A stretch of DNA of 64,000 bases from Streptomyces termitum (GCF_014650175.1 NZ_BMUL01000017.1:84687-148686); one strand, 5' to 3'. Numbered from the stretch's first letter, positions 44,348 through 56,005 are shown. Translations and numbers: made by a program. Notes: generated by a model not told the origin, from the sequence alone.

Positions 44348-45469
44348 ATGCACGTCACGCATCTCTCGCTGGCCGACTTCCGCTCGTACGCCCGGGCCGA
44401 GGTGTCCCTCGACCCGGGCGTCACCGCGTTCGTGGGCGCCAACGGCCAGGGCAAGACCAACCTCGTCGAGGCCGTCGGCTACCTCGCCACCCTCGGCAGC
44501 CACCGCGTCGCCTCCGACGCCCCCCTGGTGCGGATGGGCGCCGAGCGGGCCGTCATCCGCGCCGCCGTCACCCAGGGCGAGCGCTCCCAGCTGGTCGAAC
44601 TCGAACTCAACCCCGGCCGCGCCAACCGCGCCCGTATCAACAGGTCCTCCCAGGTCAGACCGCGTGACGTGCTCGGCATCGTGCGGACCGTCCTCTTCGC
44701 CCCCGAGGACCTCGCCCTCATCAAGGGCGACCCCGGCGAGCGCCGCCGCTTCCTCGACGAACTCGTCACGGCGCGCTCCCCGCGCATGGCCGGCGTGCGC
44801 TCCGACTACGAGCGCGTCCTCAAGCAGCGCAACACCCTCCTGAAGTCCGCCGCCATGGCCCGCCGGCACGGCGGCCGCGGCATGGACCTCTCCACCCTCG
44901 ACGTCTGGGACCAGCACCTGGCCCGGGCCGGCGCCGAACTGCTCGCCCAGCGCCTGGACCTCGTCCGCACCCTCCAGCCGCTGGCCGACAAGGCGTACGA
45001 GCGGCTCGCCCCCGGCGGCGGCCCGGTCCTGCTGGAGTACAAGCCCTCCGCCCCCGGCGTCGGACAGACCCGCGAGGAGCTGTACGAGCAGCTCACCGCC
45101 GCCCTCGGGGAGGCCCGCAGGCAGGAGGTCGAGCGCGGCGTCACCCTGGTCGGGCCGCACCGCGACGACCTGCTGCTCCGCCTCGGCGACCTGCCCGCCA
45201 AGGGGTACGCGAGCCACGGCGAGTCCTGGTCGTACGCGCTGGCGCTCCGTCTCGCCTCGTACGACCTGCTCCGCTCCGAGGGCAACGAGCCGGTCCTCGT
45301 CCTCGACGACGTCTTCGCCGAGCTGGACGCGCGCCGGCGCGAACGGCTCGCGGAGCTGGTGGCCGGCGGCGAGCAGGTCCTCGTGACGGCCGCCGTCGAC
45401 GACGACGTGCCGGGCGTGCTCGCCGGGACCCGGTACGCGGTGGCCGGAGGGACGGTGGAGCGCGTATGA
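44348..45469 (+). CDS. recF: DNA replication/repair protein RecF
   Basis: A 373-residue SMC-like ATPase for gap repair. Walker A is G-A-N-G-Q-G-K-T-N-L-V-E-A. The signature is G-E-S-W-S-Y-A-L-A-L-R-L-A-S-Y. Walker B is L-V-L-D-D-V-F-A-E-L-D. ATG 44348 is preceded by a GGGGGAAGG stretch. The gene overlaps the DUF721 gene by four bases (ATGA), the conserved actinobacterial arrangement. Confidence 0.97.
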   Translation: MHVTHLSLADFRSYARAEVSLDPGVTAFVGANGQGKTNLVEAVGYLATLGSHRVASDAPLVRMGAERAVIRAAVTQGERSQLVELELNPGRANRARINRSSQVRPRDVLGIVRTVLFAPEDLALIKGDPGERRRFLDELVTARSPRMAGVRSDYERVLKQRNTLLKSAAMARRHGGRGMDLSTLDVWDQHLARAGAELLAQRLDLVRTLQPLADKAYERLAPGGGPVLLEYKPSAPGVGQTREELYEQLTAALGEARRQEVERGVTLVGPHRDDLLLRLGDLPAKGYASHGESWSYALALRLASYDLLRSEGNEPVLVLDDVFAELDARRRERLAELVAGGEQVLVTAAVDDDVPGVLAGTRYAVAGGTVERV

Positions 45470-46038
45470 ACGGAACCGGTGAAGGAGGTGCGGAGAATCC
45501 TCCACAGGCTGTGGACGGTGCCGCCGCACCCGAACCCTCGGGCGTCGACCTCGCCCGCGTCGCGCTGCGCGCCGCCAAGGAACAGGCACGCGCGCGGGGA
45601 GCCGCCGCCCAGCAGAAGAAGCAGGCCCGGCGCGGCGGCGGTCTGCGCTCCGGCGCGCGCGCCGACGGACGCGACCCCATGGCGCTCGGCGCCGCGATCA
45701 ACCGGCTGCTCGCCGAGCGCGGCTGGGAGACGCCGGCCGCCGTCGGCGGGGTGATGGGCCGCTGGCCGCAGATCGTCGGCGAGGATCTCGCCAAGCACTG
45801 CGTACCGGTCCGCTACGAGGAGGAGCCGGACGCGCGCGTGCTGACCGTCCAGTGCGACTCGACCGCCTGGGCCACCCAGCTGCGGCTGCTCGCCCCCACC
45901 CTGGTCGCCCGGCTGAACGAGGACCTGGGGCACGGCACGGTACGGCTGATCAAGGTCCTGGGGCCGGGCGCCGGCGCGCGCCGGTACGGGCCGCTGCGGG
46001 CGCCCGGGTCGGTCGGTCCGGGCGACACCTACGGCTGA
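45466..46038 (+). CDS. DUF721 family protein (DciA-like)
   Basis: A 190-residue protein whose C-terminal half carries the DUF721 pattern: A-L-G-A-A-I-N-R-L-L-A-E-R-G-W, W-P-Q-I-V-G-E-D-L-A-K-H-C, and L-T-V-Q-C-D-S-T-A-W-A-T-Q-L. DUF721 includes DciA, which helps load the replicative helicase in bacteria lacking DnaC; a link to DnaB in this genome is inferred. The basic, low-complexity N-terminus is typical. It overlaps recF by four bases. Confidence 0.93.
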   Translation: MNGTGEGGAENPPQAVDGAAAPEPSGVDLARVALRAAKEQARARGAAAQQKKQARRGGGLRSGARADGRDPMALGAAINRLLAERGWETPAAVGGVMGRWPQIVGEDLAKHCVPVRYEEEPDARVLTVQCDSTAWATQLRLLAPTLVARLNEDLGHGTVRLIKVLGPGAGARRYGPLRAPGSVGPGDTYG

Positions 46039-46380
46039 TCCCGCCCCTTCGCACAGCGCGGTACCGACCGGTCGGAAGGTCTCCCGCGGGTGCTTCGCGG
46101 CGCCTCGGGGAGCCCGCCCGAGGACCGGCGCCACCATCGGTCACCGCCCGAAGCGCTGGGTGGCGGTCAGAGGCCCCTGGAGCCCCTGTCCGGATATGGG
46201 GAGTCGTCTCGGGGCCGCCGAGGGCGGCACATGCGCATTCAGGTGCCCGCAAACCCCCATGACTGTCAGCGGTACCGGTAGACTGGAAGACAATCCCGCC
46301 ACACTGCGGAACTGTCGAACGACGCAGCCGGCTCCCCTATGCCCGGAGCACGGCCTGTGCTGTGCCAGAAAGGGCGCTTC
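46039..46380. other. Region upstream of gyrB
   Basis: A 342-base gap with no gene that I can support. It should contain the gyrB promoter; TAGACT at 46279-46284 is a candidate -10 box, but no matching -35 box is clear. An in-frame ATG at 46339 would extend GyrB by 14 residues. Confidence 0.4.
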
Positions 46381-48387
46381 GTGGCCGATTCCGGCAACCC
46401 CAACGAGAACAACCAGTACACCGCCAGCAACATCCAGGTCCTCGAGGGCCTGGATGCCGTGCGCAAGCGCCCTGGCATGTACATCGGCTCGACCGGTGAG
46501 CGCGGTCTGCACCACATGGTGCAGGAGGTCGTCGACAACTCGGTCGACGAAGCCCTGGCCGGCCACGCCGACACCATCGACGTGACGATCCTGCCCGACG
46601 GCGGCGTCCGCGTCATCGACAACGGCCGCGGCATCCCGGTGGGCATCGTGCCCTCCGAGGGCAAGCCCGCCGTCGAGGTCGTCCTGACCGTGCTGCACGC
46701 GGGCGGCAAGTTCGGCGGCGGCGGCTACGCCGTCTCCGGCGGCCTCCACGGCGTCGGCGTCTCGGTCGTGAACGCCCTGTCCACCAAGGTCTCCGTGGAG
46801 ATCCGGACGGACGGTCACCGCTGGACGCAGGACTACAAGATGGGCGTCCCGACCGCCCCCCTCGTCCAGCACGAGGAGACCTCCGAGACCGGCACCTCGG
46901 TCACCTTCTGGGCCGACCCGGACATCTTCGAGACGACCGAGTACTCCTTCGAGACGCTCTCGCGCCGCTTCCAGGAGATGGCCTTCCTCAACAAGGGCCT
47001 GACGATCACGCTCACCGACGAGCGCGAGTCCGCGAAGGCCACGGTCGGCGCCGACGCCCCGGACGCGGAGACCGCCGCCGAGGCGACCGCCCGCACGGTG
47101 ACGTACCACTACGAGGGCGGCATCGTCGACTTCGTGAAGTACCTCAACTCGCGCAAGGGCGAGCTGGTCAACCCGACCGTCATCGACATCGAGGCCGAGG
47201 ACAAGGAGCGCCTCCTCTCGGCCGAGATCGCGATGCAGTGGAACTCCTCGTACAGCGAGGGCGTGTACTCCTTCGCGAACACGATCCACACCCACGAGGG
47301 CGGCACCCACGAGGAGGGCTTCCGCGCCGCGCTGACGACGCTCGTCAACAAGTACGCGCGCGAGAAGAAGCTCCTTCGCGAGAAGGACGACAACCTCACC
47401 GGCGACGACATCCGCGAGGGTCTGACCGCGATCATCTCGGTCAAGATCGGCGAGCCGCAGTTCGAGGGCCAGACCAAGACGAAGCTCGGCAACACCGAGG
47501 CGAAGACCTTCGTCCAGAAGGTCGTCCACGAGCACCTGACGGACTGGTTCGACCGCAACCCGAACGAGGCCGCGGACATCGTCCGCAAGGGCATCACCGC
47601 CGCCACCGCGCGCGTGGCCGCCCGCAAGGCCCGCGACCTGACCCGCCGCAAGGGCCTCCTGGAGTCGGCGTCCCTGCCGGGCAAGCTCTCGGACTGCCAG
47701 TCGAACGACCCGACCAAGTGCGAGATCTTCATCGTCGAGGGCGACTCCGCCGGCGGCTCCGCCAAGTCCGGCCGGAACCCGATGTACCAGGCCATCCTGC
47801 CGATCCGCGGCAAGATCCTGAACGTCGAGAAGGCCCGCGTCGACAAGATCCTCCAGAACACCGAGGTCCAGGCGCTGATCTCGGCCTTCGGCACCGGGGT
47901 CCACGAGGACTTCGACATCGAGAAGCTCCGCTATCACAAGATCATCCTGATGGCGGACGCCGACGTCGACGGCCAGCACATCAACACCCTGCTGCTGACC
48001 TTCCTCTTCCGCTTCATGCGGCCGCTGATCGAGAACGGGCACGTGTACCTCTCCCGCCCGCCGCTCTACAAGATCAAGTGGGGTCGGGACGACTTCGAGT
48101 ACGCCTACTCGGACCGCGAGCGCGATGCGCTGGTCGAGCTGGGCAAGCAGAACGGCAAGCGCATCCGCGAGGACTCGATCCAGCGCTTCAAGGGCCTCGG
48201 CGAGATGAACGCCGAGGAGCTCCGGGTCACCACCATGGATGTCGAGCACCGCGTCCTCGGCCAGGTCACCCTGGACGACGCCGCGCAGGCCGACGACCTG
48301 TTCTCGGTGCTGATGGGCGAGGACGTCGAGGCCCGGCGCTCCTTCATCCAGCGCAACGCCAAGGACGTTCGCTTCCTCGACATCTGA
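46381..48387 (+). CDS. gyrB: DNA gyrase subunit B
   Basis: A 668-residue ATPase subunit. The GHKL motifs are E-V-V-D-N-S-V-D-E-A, D-N-G-R-G-I-P-V-G and G-G-L-H-G-V-G-V-S-V-V-N-A-L-S. The TOPRIM domain has E-G-D-S-A-G-G-S-A and D-A-D-V-D-G-Q-H-I. GTG 46381 (V-A-D-S-G-N-P-N-E-N) matches the streptomycete N-terminus and is preferred over ATG 46339. It is followed by gyrA after 41 bases, so together they make the supercoiling enzyme. Confidence 0.98.
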   Translation: MADSGNPNENNQYTASNIQVLEGLDAVRKRPGMYIGSTGERGLHHMVQEVVDNSVDEALAGHADTIDVTILPDGGVRVIDNGRGIPVGIVPSEGKPAVEVVLTVLHAGGKFGGGGYAVSGGLHGVGVSVVNALSTKVSVEIRTDGHRWTQDYKMGVPTAPLVQHEETSETGTSVTFWADPDIFETTEYSFETLSRRFQEMAFLNKGLTITLTDERESAKATVGADAPDAETAAEATARTVTYHYEGGIVDFVKYLNSRKGELVNPTVIDIEAEDKERLLSAEIAMQWNSSYSEGVYSFANTIHTHEGGTHEEGFRAALTTLVNKYAREKKLLREKDDNLTGDDIREGLTAIISVKIGEPQFEGQTKTKLGNTEAKTFVQKVVHEHLTDWFDRNPNEAADIVRKGITAATARVAARKARDLTRRKGLLESASLPGKLSDCQSNDPTKCEIFIVEGDSAGGSAKSGRNPMYQAILPIRGKILNVEKARVDKILQNTEVQALISAFGTGVHEDFDIEKLRYHKIILMADADVDGQHINTLLLTFLFRFMRPLIENGHVYLSRPPLYKIKWGRDDFEYAYSDRERDALVELGKQNGKRIREDSIQRFKGLGEMNAEELRVTTMDVEHRVLGQVTLDDAAQADDLFSVLMGEDVEARRSFIQRNAKDVRFLDI

Positions 48388-48428
48388 GTCGGTCCCAGCT
48401 GACCGCACGAAAGGACTGACGACCAGCA

Positions 48429-51035
<2,607 letters not shown>

Positions 51036-51039
51036 GAGC

Positions 51040-51714
51040 GTGAGTGGAGCCACGGGCGCCGGGTCGGCGGCAGCCGGCGCTTCTGCAGGAACCGGAGCGT
51101 ACGGTGCCCGTGGCTCGGCCACGGACTCCCAGGGGGTAGCGGTGACGGATGGCCGGGGGCAGCAGTCCCCCTACGACAGTTACAACGGGACGCTGCCCGG
51201 TGAGCGCCCCGCGGCGCAGCCGGCGGGCGCCTACCACCCGCCGAGGGCCTACGACGGCCCCCAGGGCGGCGGACAGACGCAGGGCGGCCAGACCTCCGCC
51301 GGCGCGGTCCGGCGCCCCCGGACGGGCGCGCGCACCACGCCGCGCACCCGCAAGGCACGGCTGCGGGTGGCGAAGGCCGACCCGTGGTCGGTCATGAAGG
51401 TGAGCTTCCTGCTCTCCATCGCGCTGGGCATCTGCACGGTCGTCGCGGCGGCCGTGCTGTGGATGGTCATGGACGCCATGGGCGTCTTCTCGACGGTCGG
51501 CGGCACGATCAGCGAGGCCACGGGCTCCAACGAGTCCAACGGCTTCGACCTGCAGTCCTTCCTGTCGCTGCCGCGGGTGCTGATGTTCACCTCGGTGATC
51601 GCCGTGATCGACGTGGTCCTGATGACGGCCCTGGCGACGCTGGGCGCTTTCATCTACAACCTGTCGGCCGGCTTCGTCGGAGGCGTCGAGCTGACGCTCG
51701 CCGAGGACGAGTAG
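51040..51714 (+). CDS. DUF3566 membrane protein
   Basis: A 224-residue protein. Residues 1-110 form a Gly/Ser/Ala-rich and Arg-rich cytoplasmic tail. The DUF3566 domain follows, with two hydrophobic segments at about 127-147 and 185-210 (V-L-M-F-T-S-V-I-A-V-I-D-V-V-L-M and A-F-I-Y-N-L-S-A). It ends E-L-T-L-A-E-D-E. GTG 51040 lies four bases after the gyrA stop, with AGGAG upstream. Association with cell division or growth is suggested by its conserved place after gyrA. Confidence 0.9.
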   Translation: MSGATGAGSAAAGASAGTGAYGARGSATDSQGVAVTDGRGQQSPYDSYNGTLPGERPAAQPAGAYHPPRAYDGPQGGGQTQGGQTSAGAVRRPRTGARTTPRTRKARLRVAKADPWSVMKVSFLLSIALGICTVVAAAVLWMVMDAMGVFSTVGGTISEATGSNESNGFDLQSFLSLPRVLMFTSVIAVIDVVLMTALATLGAFIYNLSAGFVGGVELTLAEDE

Positions 51715-51720
51715 TCCACG

Positions 51721-51760
51721 CGGGGCCGGTCCCGGAGAACCGATTTTGGGACTGGCCCCG
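51721..51760 (+). terminator. Terminator of the gyrB-gyrA-DUF3566 transcript
   Basis: A 13-pair stem with one wobble, CGGGGCCGGTCCC with GGGACTGGCCCCG, and a 14-base loop, just after the DUF3566 stop. Confidence 0.8.
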
Positions 51761-51814
51761 ACGTGCGCTAATCTTCAGGAGTCAGCGCGCGGGACACACA
51801 CCGCAAAGCGCGGC

Positions 51815-51888
51815 GGGGCTATAGCTCAGTTGGTTAGAGCGCATCCCTGATAAGGATGAGGCCACAGGTTCAAATCCTGTTAGCCCCA
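51815..51888 (+). tRNA. tRNA-Ile (anticodon GAU)
   Basis: A 74-base cloverleaf. The acceptor GGGGCTA pairs with TAGCCCC, followed by discriminator A. The D arm is normal. The anticodon loop CTGATAA has anticodon GAT. The T arm is CAGGTTCAAATCCTG. The CCA end is not encoded. This tRNA after gyrA is conserved in actinobacteria. Confidence 0.97.
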
Positions 51889-51896
51889 CACAGTAG

Positions 51897-51931
51897 AAAG
51901 ACCCGGACGGTACATCCGTCCGGGTCTTTTT
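51897..51931 (+). terminator. Rho-independent terminator after tRNA-Ile
   Basis: A 14-pair perfect stem, AAAGACCCGGACGG with CCGTCCGGGTCTTT, a 5-base loop TACAT, and a run of five T. This is one of the few canonical terminators with a U tail in the window. Confidence 0.92.
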
Positions 51932-52035
51932 CGTCATGTGAGGTTTGGCGCTCGCACAGGTCACCGATCGGTATCGGTCGATGTGTAGAGTGGGTTGAAG
52001 AAGTCTCCTACGTCAACGAAAGACGAGGTCGCGCG

Positions 52036-52170
52036 GTGAAGAAGCTGCTCCTGGTCGCACTGGCCGCCATCGGCGGGCTCCTCGTGTACCGCCAGATCCA
52101 GGCGGATCGCGCCGAGCAGGACCTGTGGACGGAGGCGACCGACTCCGTGCCGTCCGGTTCCGGTGTCTGA
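52036..52170 (+). CDS. DLW-39 family small membrane protein
   Basis: A 44-residue protein from GTG 52036. It has one hydrophobic segment near the N-terminus (L-L-L-V-A-L-A-A-I-G-G-L-L-V) and the D-L-W motif in E-Q-D-L-W-T-E-A-T-D that names this family. It is too small for standard gene finding thresholds. Its position after the gyrA-tRNA-Ile stretch is the usual one, and function is unknown. Confidence 0.88.
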   Translation: MKKLLLVALAAIGGLLVYRQIQADRAEQDLWTEATDSVPSGSGV

Positions 52171-52190
52171 GACCCACCCCATCTGAAGCC

Positions 52191-52225
52191 GAGATCCCGT
52201 CCGCGCCCCGCGCGGACGGGATCTC
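52191..52225 (+). terminator. Terminator after the DLW-39 gene
   Basis: A 15-pair perfect stem, GAGATCCCGTCCGCG with CGCGGACGGGATCTC, and a 5-base loop, 20 bases beyond the stop. Confidence 0.85.
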
Positions 52226-52340
52226 CGCGTTTCCGGGCCGCTCCGCGCCCACCCCGTGCGGACAGCGGGGGAGGGGGCGGGGCAGGATGGTCCGGCGACG
52301 GCCGCCGGGGGCGGCCGGCCGGACACGACGGGAGACGCGC

Positions 52341-53684
52341 GTGAGCACGCTGGCGGGGGGAACGGCCGGGAACGGCACCGGGGGTGGTCTCCGGCGGGGC
52401 GGGACCGCGGTACGGCGGGCCGCCGCCCTGGCCGCTGCCGCCGCCGCGGTGGGCACGCTCACCGCGCTGCCCGCCCACGCCGCGCAGGGTGCTCCCCCGC
52501 CCCCGTACGCCTTCGACGACACCGCGCGGCCGATCGAGGGCGCCGCCTCCAGCGCCGACGCGAAGGAGCTGGAGCCCGGAAAGAGCTACCGGGACGTCCT
52601 CAGGAAGGACGGCAAGGTCTACTACCGGCTCGGCCTCGGCACCACCGCCAACGCGTACGTCTCCGCCGTCGCCGTCCCCCCGCCGGGCGGGAAGGCCGCC
52701 TACGGCGACGGGTTCCGCATCGCGATCCAGGACGACTCCGGCACCGAGTGCGGCTACCAGGACGTGAACTTCGCCTTCGGCGACCACGCCCGGCCGCTCA
52801 CCGCCTACGCCCGCCGGATCATCGACCCGGACGTCTCCTCCTGCCAGGAGACGGGCACGTACTACGTCGTCGTCGAGCGCGAGTCGGACAAGGAGTCCGA
52901 CCCCGGCGACTGGCAGCTGGAGCTGCGGCACGTCAGCGAACCCCTGCTCACGAAGACCGGCCCCACCAAGCTGCCCGAGTCCTGGGCCTCGGCCACCCCC
53001 GCCCCGCTCACCGGCACCCCCGTGCCGAGGCCGGGCGGGAACGGCTTCCACACCGCCGTCTCCCTGGAGAGCGGCGCGTGGCGGGCGGACATCCGCCCCG
53101 GCCAGACGCTCTTCTACCGGGTGCCGGTCGACTGGGGGCAGCAGCTCTTCGCCCGCGCCGAACTGGGCAGCAGCGCCACCGGCGACGACCTCGTCGGCAA
53201 CGCCCTGGCCTTCGGCCTCGACAACCCCGCGCGCGGCTTCGTCGACCTGGAGACCGTCGGCTACAGCGGGAAGCAGACCACCGTGGGCATCGACCCGCAG
53301 CGGCCGGTCGCCCACGAGAACCGCTCCTCGTACGAGACCGCCACCAGCGGCATGCGGTTCGCCGGCTGGTACTACCTCACCGCCACCCTCAGCCCCGCGA
53401 TGGCCGAGAAGTACGGCGACGGGGCGGTGCCGCTGATCCTGCGGGTGCAGGTGACCGGGAAGGCGGGGCCGGGACCGGGGTACGCGGGCGACCCCGGGCC
53501 CTTCCAGGTGACGGCCGGTGACCGGGACGCGGCCGAGACCGGCGCGAGCGGGCCGCGGGCGGCCGGCGGCGGCACCGCGATGACGGTCCTCGCCGCGGGC
53601 GGCATCGGCCTGGGCACCGTCCTCCTGGTGGGCCTCGGCGCCTGGACCCTCCTGGCCCGCCGCGCGGCCCCGCACCGCGCCTGA
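52341..53684 (+). CDS. Secreted, membrane-anchored protein of unknown function
   Basis: A 447-residue protein from GTG 52341, with GGGAG upstream. A signal peptide (residues about 20-44) ends in P-A-H-A. A large extracellular domain follows, with conserved-looking Cys residues in E-C-G-Y-Q-D and S-S-C-Q-E. A single C-terminal membrane helix (A-M-T-V-L-A-A-G-G-I-G-L-G-T-V-L-L-V-G) ends in L-A-R-R. I do not recognise a named domain. It converges on a Ser/Thr kinase gene; a link between them is possible but unproven. Confidence 0.8.
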   Translation: MSTLAGGTAGNGTGGGLRRGGTAVRRAAALAAAAAAVGTLTALPAHAAQGAPPPPYAFDDTARPIEGAASSADAKELEPGKSYRDVLRKDGKVYYRLGLGTTANAYVSAVAVPPPGGKAAYGDGFRIAIQDDSGTECGYQDVNFAFGDHARPLTAYARRIIDPDVSSCQETGTYYVVVERESDKESDPGDWQLELRHVSEPLLTKTGPTKLPESWASATPAPLTGTPVPRPGGNGFHTAVSLESGAWRADIRPGQTLFYRVPVDWGQQLFARAELGSSATGDDLVGNALAFGLDNPARGFVDLETVGYSGKQTTVGIDPQRPVAHENRSSYETATSGMRFAGWYYLTATLSPAMAEKYGDGAVPLILRVQVTGKAGPGPGYAGDPGPFQVTAGDRDAAETGASGPRAAGGGTAMTVLAAGGIGLGTVLLVGLGAWTLLARRAAPHRA

Positions 53685-53730
53685 GACGCGGACACGGACG
53701 CGGGACCGGACCCGGCGTCAGGAAGCGGAC

Positions 53731-53776
53731 CCGGGAAGGGTGTCGGGTCCGGCGCCGGGTCCGACACCCTTCCCGG
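53731..53776. terminator. Bidirectional terminator between convergent genes
   Basis: A 16-pair perfect stem, CCGGGAAGGGTGTCGG (53731-53746) with CCGACACCCTTCCCGG (53761-53776). The 14-base interior is itself partly paired. Confidence 0.85.
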
Positions 53777-53814
53777 CGCCCGACCCGGCGTCAGACCCGA
53801 GGCCCGTTCCGGTG

Positions 53815-55107
53815 TCAGACCTGGGTGAGGGCCCAGAAGCCGACCGCGAGCGACACCAGCGCGAGGAGCAGCACCGGGACCGCCACCTTCGGGGGTGGTC
53901 CCGGCCGCCGTACGGGCGCCGCGAGCGGCCCGGAGAACGGCTCCGGCGGCGCCGCGGGGGCCGGAGCGGCGTGCGGGGCGTACGAGGGCGTGGTGGGGGC
54001 GTACGGGGCCGCCTGCGGCCCGGTGGCGGGAGCCGGCGCCGGGGGTGCGTCCGGCGCGGGGCCGTACGCGGGGCCGTACGCGGGCGCGGGCGCGGCGGGG
54101 ACAGGCGGGGGCGCGGTACGGGCGGTCGGCGGCGGCAGGTGGAAGCTGCCCGTCTCGGACGGCGAGGGCACCGGCACGGGCTCCCGGACGGCCTCCGGAG
54201 CGGCCGGGCCGGACTCCTCGGGGGCGGGCGCGGGGCCGTCCGGGCCGAAACCGGCCGGCAGCGGCCCGATCTGGTCGAAGATCTCCACCGGCTCCTCGCC
54301 GGGACCCGGCTCGGGCAGCAGCTCCATGGCGGCGGCCAGCGCCTTCCGCGCCCCCGTGGCGGTCCGGAACCTGACCTGCGGATCGGGCTGGAGCAGCCCC
54401 GCCAGGACCTGCCAGAGCGGCTCGGGCACGCTCGCGGGCGCGGGTGGGGTCCCGTACGCCGTGAAGTGCTCCACCAGGGCCTGGGAGTCCGGCCTGGTGC
54501 CGTGCAGCAGATAGAGCGCGACGAGGCCGACGGCGTACAGGTCGGCCGTGAAATCGGGCTCCGCGCCGAAGAGTTGCTCGGGGGCGAAGTAACCGGGAGT
54601 GCCCACCACGTAATGGGTCTCGGTGAGCCGGGGTTCGCCCTTGCGCATGGAGATGCCGAAGTCGGACAGCCGCAGGTGCGGGCGGCCCGCGCCGGTCGCC
54701 TCCATCAGGATGTTCGCCGGTTTGATGTCCCGGTGGACGACCCCCTCCGCGTGCACGGCGGCCAGCCCGGAGAGGAGCTGGTCCAGCAGGACGCAGACGT
54801 AGCGGGGCGGCAGGGGGCCGTAGTCGCCGATGACGTGGGCGAGCGAGCCGCCGGAGACCAGGTCCATGGTGAAGAGGACCTGGTCGTCGTCGGCGGCCCA
54901 GCTGGCCGGCGCGAGGACGTGCGGGTGGTCGATCCGCAGCGCCTGCTCGCGGACGAAGCGCAGCAGCGTGTGCGCGTCGCCCTGCCGGAGCACCTTGACC
55001 GCCACGTACCGGCGGCGGCGGTGGTCCCAGGCGCGCCACACCGCGCCCGCCCCGCCCCGTCCGATCGGGTCGATCAGCTCGTACCTGGCGGCGAAGACCT
55101 CGCCCAT
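53815..55107 (-). CDS. Membrane Ser/Thr protein kinase
   Basis: A 430-residue Hanks-type kinase. Gly-rich loop G-R-G-G-A-G, ATP lysine Lys38 (V-A-V-K), H-R-D-I-K-P-A-N (125-132) and D-F-G (149-151) are all present, so it should be active. A long Pro/Ala linker follows, and the protein ends in one hydrophobic segment (V-A-V-P-V-L-L-L-A-L-V-S-L-A-V-G-F). There are no PASTA repeats. It differs from the PknB kinase that acts on MurJ partners. The target is unknown. Confidence 0.9.
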   Translation of the reverse strand: MGEVFAARYELIDPIGRGGAGAVWRAWDHRRRRYVAVKVLRQGDAHTLLRFVREQALRIDHPHVLAPASWAADDDQVLFTMDLVSGGSLAHVIGDYGPLPPRYVCVLLDQLLSGLAAVHAEGVVHRDIKPANILMEATGAGRPHLRLSDFGISMRKGEPRLTETHYVVGTPGYFAPEQLFGAEPDFTADLYAVGLVALYLLHGTRPDSQALVEHFTAYGTPPAPASVPEPLWQVLAGLLQPDPQVRFRTATGARKALAAAMELLPEPGPGEEPVEIFDQIGPLPAGFGPDGPAPAPEESGPAAPEAVREPVPVPSPSETGSFHLPPPTARTAPPPVPAAPAPAYGPAYGPAPDAPPAPAPATGPQAAPYAPTTPSYAPHAAPAPAAPPEPFSGPLAAPVRRPGPPPKVAVPVLLLALVSLAVGFWALTQV

Positions 55108-55150
55108 GGCCGCACCCGCTCCCCGTCGCTCGTGCCCGCTCGGTGTCGTG

Positions 55151-55702
55151 TCAGTTCTGGTGCGCCTCGTAGTGGGCGACCGCGTCCGCGGTCCGCCCGG
55201 CGCCGTACACCCTGAGGAACTCGGCCAGTTCGGGATGGGCCGGGGCGAGGGAGTCGGCGGCGTCGATGATGTCCCCGGCGGCGGCCACGGAGCGCAGCAG
55301 CGACTGGATCTCGCGGACCACCCGGCGCACGGTCGGGGCGCCGGAGCCGTTGGCGGTCTGGCCGCCGGCGGCGGTGAGGACGGAGCCGCCCTGGGACTTC
55401 TTGATCTCGTCCATCCGGTCGGTGGCCTCGGCGGCGCTGACGCTGCCGTCGGCGACCTGGACGGCGAGCTCCTGGAGGGCCTGCACGCGCTGGACCACGG
55501 CCGGGTTGCCGATCTTGGCGCGCTGGCCGCTCATGAGCTGGGAGAGCATGGGGGCGGAGAGGCCGAGCGCGGCGGCGAGCCTGGCCTGGTTGAGTCCGAG
55601 GTCGTCGATCAGCCGGCGGAACAGCGCTCCCAGCGGCTCCCCGTACCAACTGCGCTGAAGCTCCCGGGCTCTTGCCGTGGCTTCCTGCTGCGCTGCGTCC
55701 AT
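55151..55702 (-). CDS. Helix-turn-helix DNA-binding protein
   Basis: A 183-residue protein. The N-terminal HTH reads L-N-Q-A-R-L-A-A-A-L-G-L-S-A-P-M-L-S-Q-L-M, followed by S-G-Q-R-A-K-I, a helical pattern of Xre/MerR-like small regulators. A second half of helices has no recognised domain. ATG 55702 has GGGGAG upstream; ATG 55714 adds four residues. It sits upstream of the kinase gene on the same strand and may share its transcript. The regulated genes are unknown. Confidence 0.8.
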   Translation of the reverse strand: MDAAQQEATARARELQRSWYGEPLGALFRRLIDDLGLNQARLAAALGLSAPMLSQLMSGQRAKIGNPAVVQRVQALQELAVQVADGSVSAAEATDRMDEIKKSQGGSVLTAAGGQTANGSGAPTVRRVVREIQSLLRSVAAAGDIIDAADSLAPAHPELAEFLRVYGAGRTADAVAHYEAHQN

Positions 55703-55829
55703 GCTTCTCCCCATCCCTGCGGTTCGCCACTGCGAACCTCGGGCAGCATCTTACGGAGCGTGGTCGTCCACCGGGAGTCCCCACCTTTTGCCCGGGACGG
55801 GGTGGGACCCGGTACGCTGTTCTCGTTCC

Positions 55830-55902
55830 GGGGCCTTAGCTCAGTTGGTAGAGCGCTGTCTTTGCATGGCAGATGTCAGGGGTTCGACTCCCCTAGGCTC
55901 CA
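55830..55902 (+). tRNA. tRNA-Ala (anticodon UGC)
   Basis: A 73-base cloverleaf. The acceptor GGGGCCT pairs with AGGCTCC, giving the G3-U70 pair that identifies tRNA-Ala, and the discriminator is A. The anticodon loop TTTGCAT has anticodon TGC. CCA is not encoded. Confidence 0.97.
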
Positions 55903-55908
55903 CTCCCC

Positions 55909-55955
55909 GAAAATGCCCTCCGAAACCGCGGGAACGCGGTGCGGAGGGCATTTTC
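55909..55955 (+). terminator. Terminator after tRNA-Ala
   Basis: A 14-pair stem, GAAAATGCCCTCCG with CGGAGGGCATTTTC, with an inner hairpin CCGCG-ggaa-CGCGG. T-rich ends suit termination. Confidence 0.85.
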
Positions 55956-56005
55956 CGTGCGCGGGTTCTCCGCGCGGGGAAAACCCGCTCCTTCAGGGAG
56001 CGCGA

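Noticed and set aside
46339..46380. GyrB beginning at ATG 46339
   Set aside because: The upstream 14 residues do not match other GyrB N-termini, while V-A-D-S-G-N from GTG 46381 does.
51815..55902. The two tRNA genes as attachment sites for an integrated element
   Set aside because: No integrase, no duplicated tRNA 3' end and no change of composition between them; the gene order is normal for the region.
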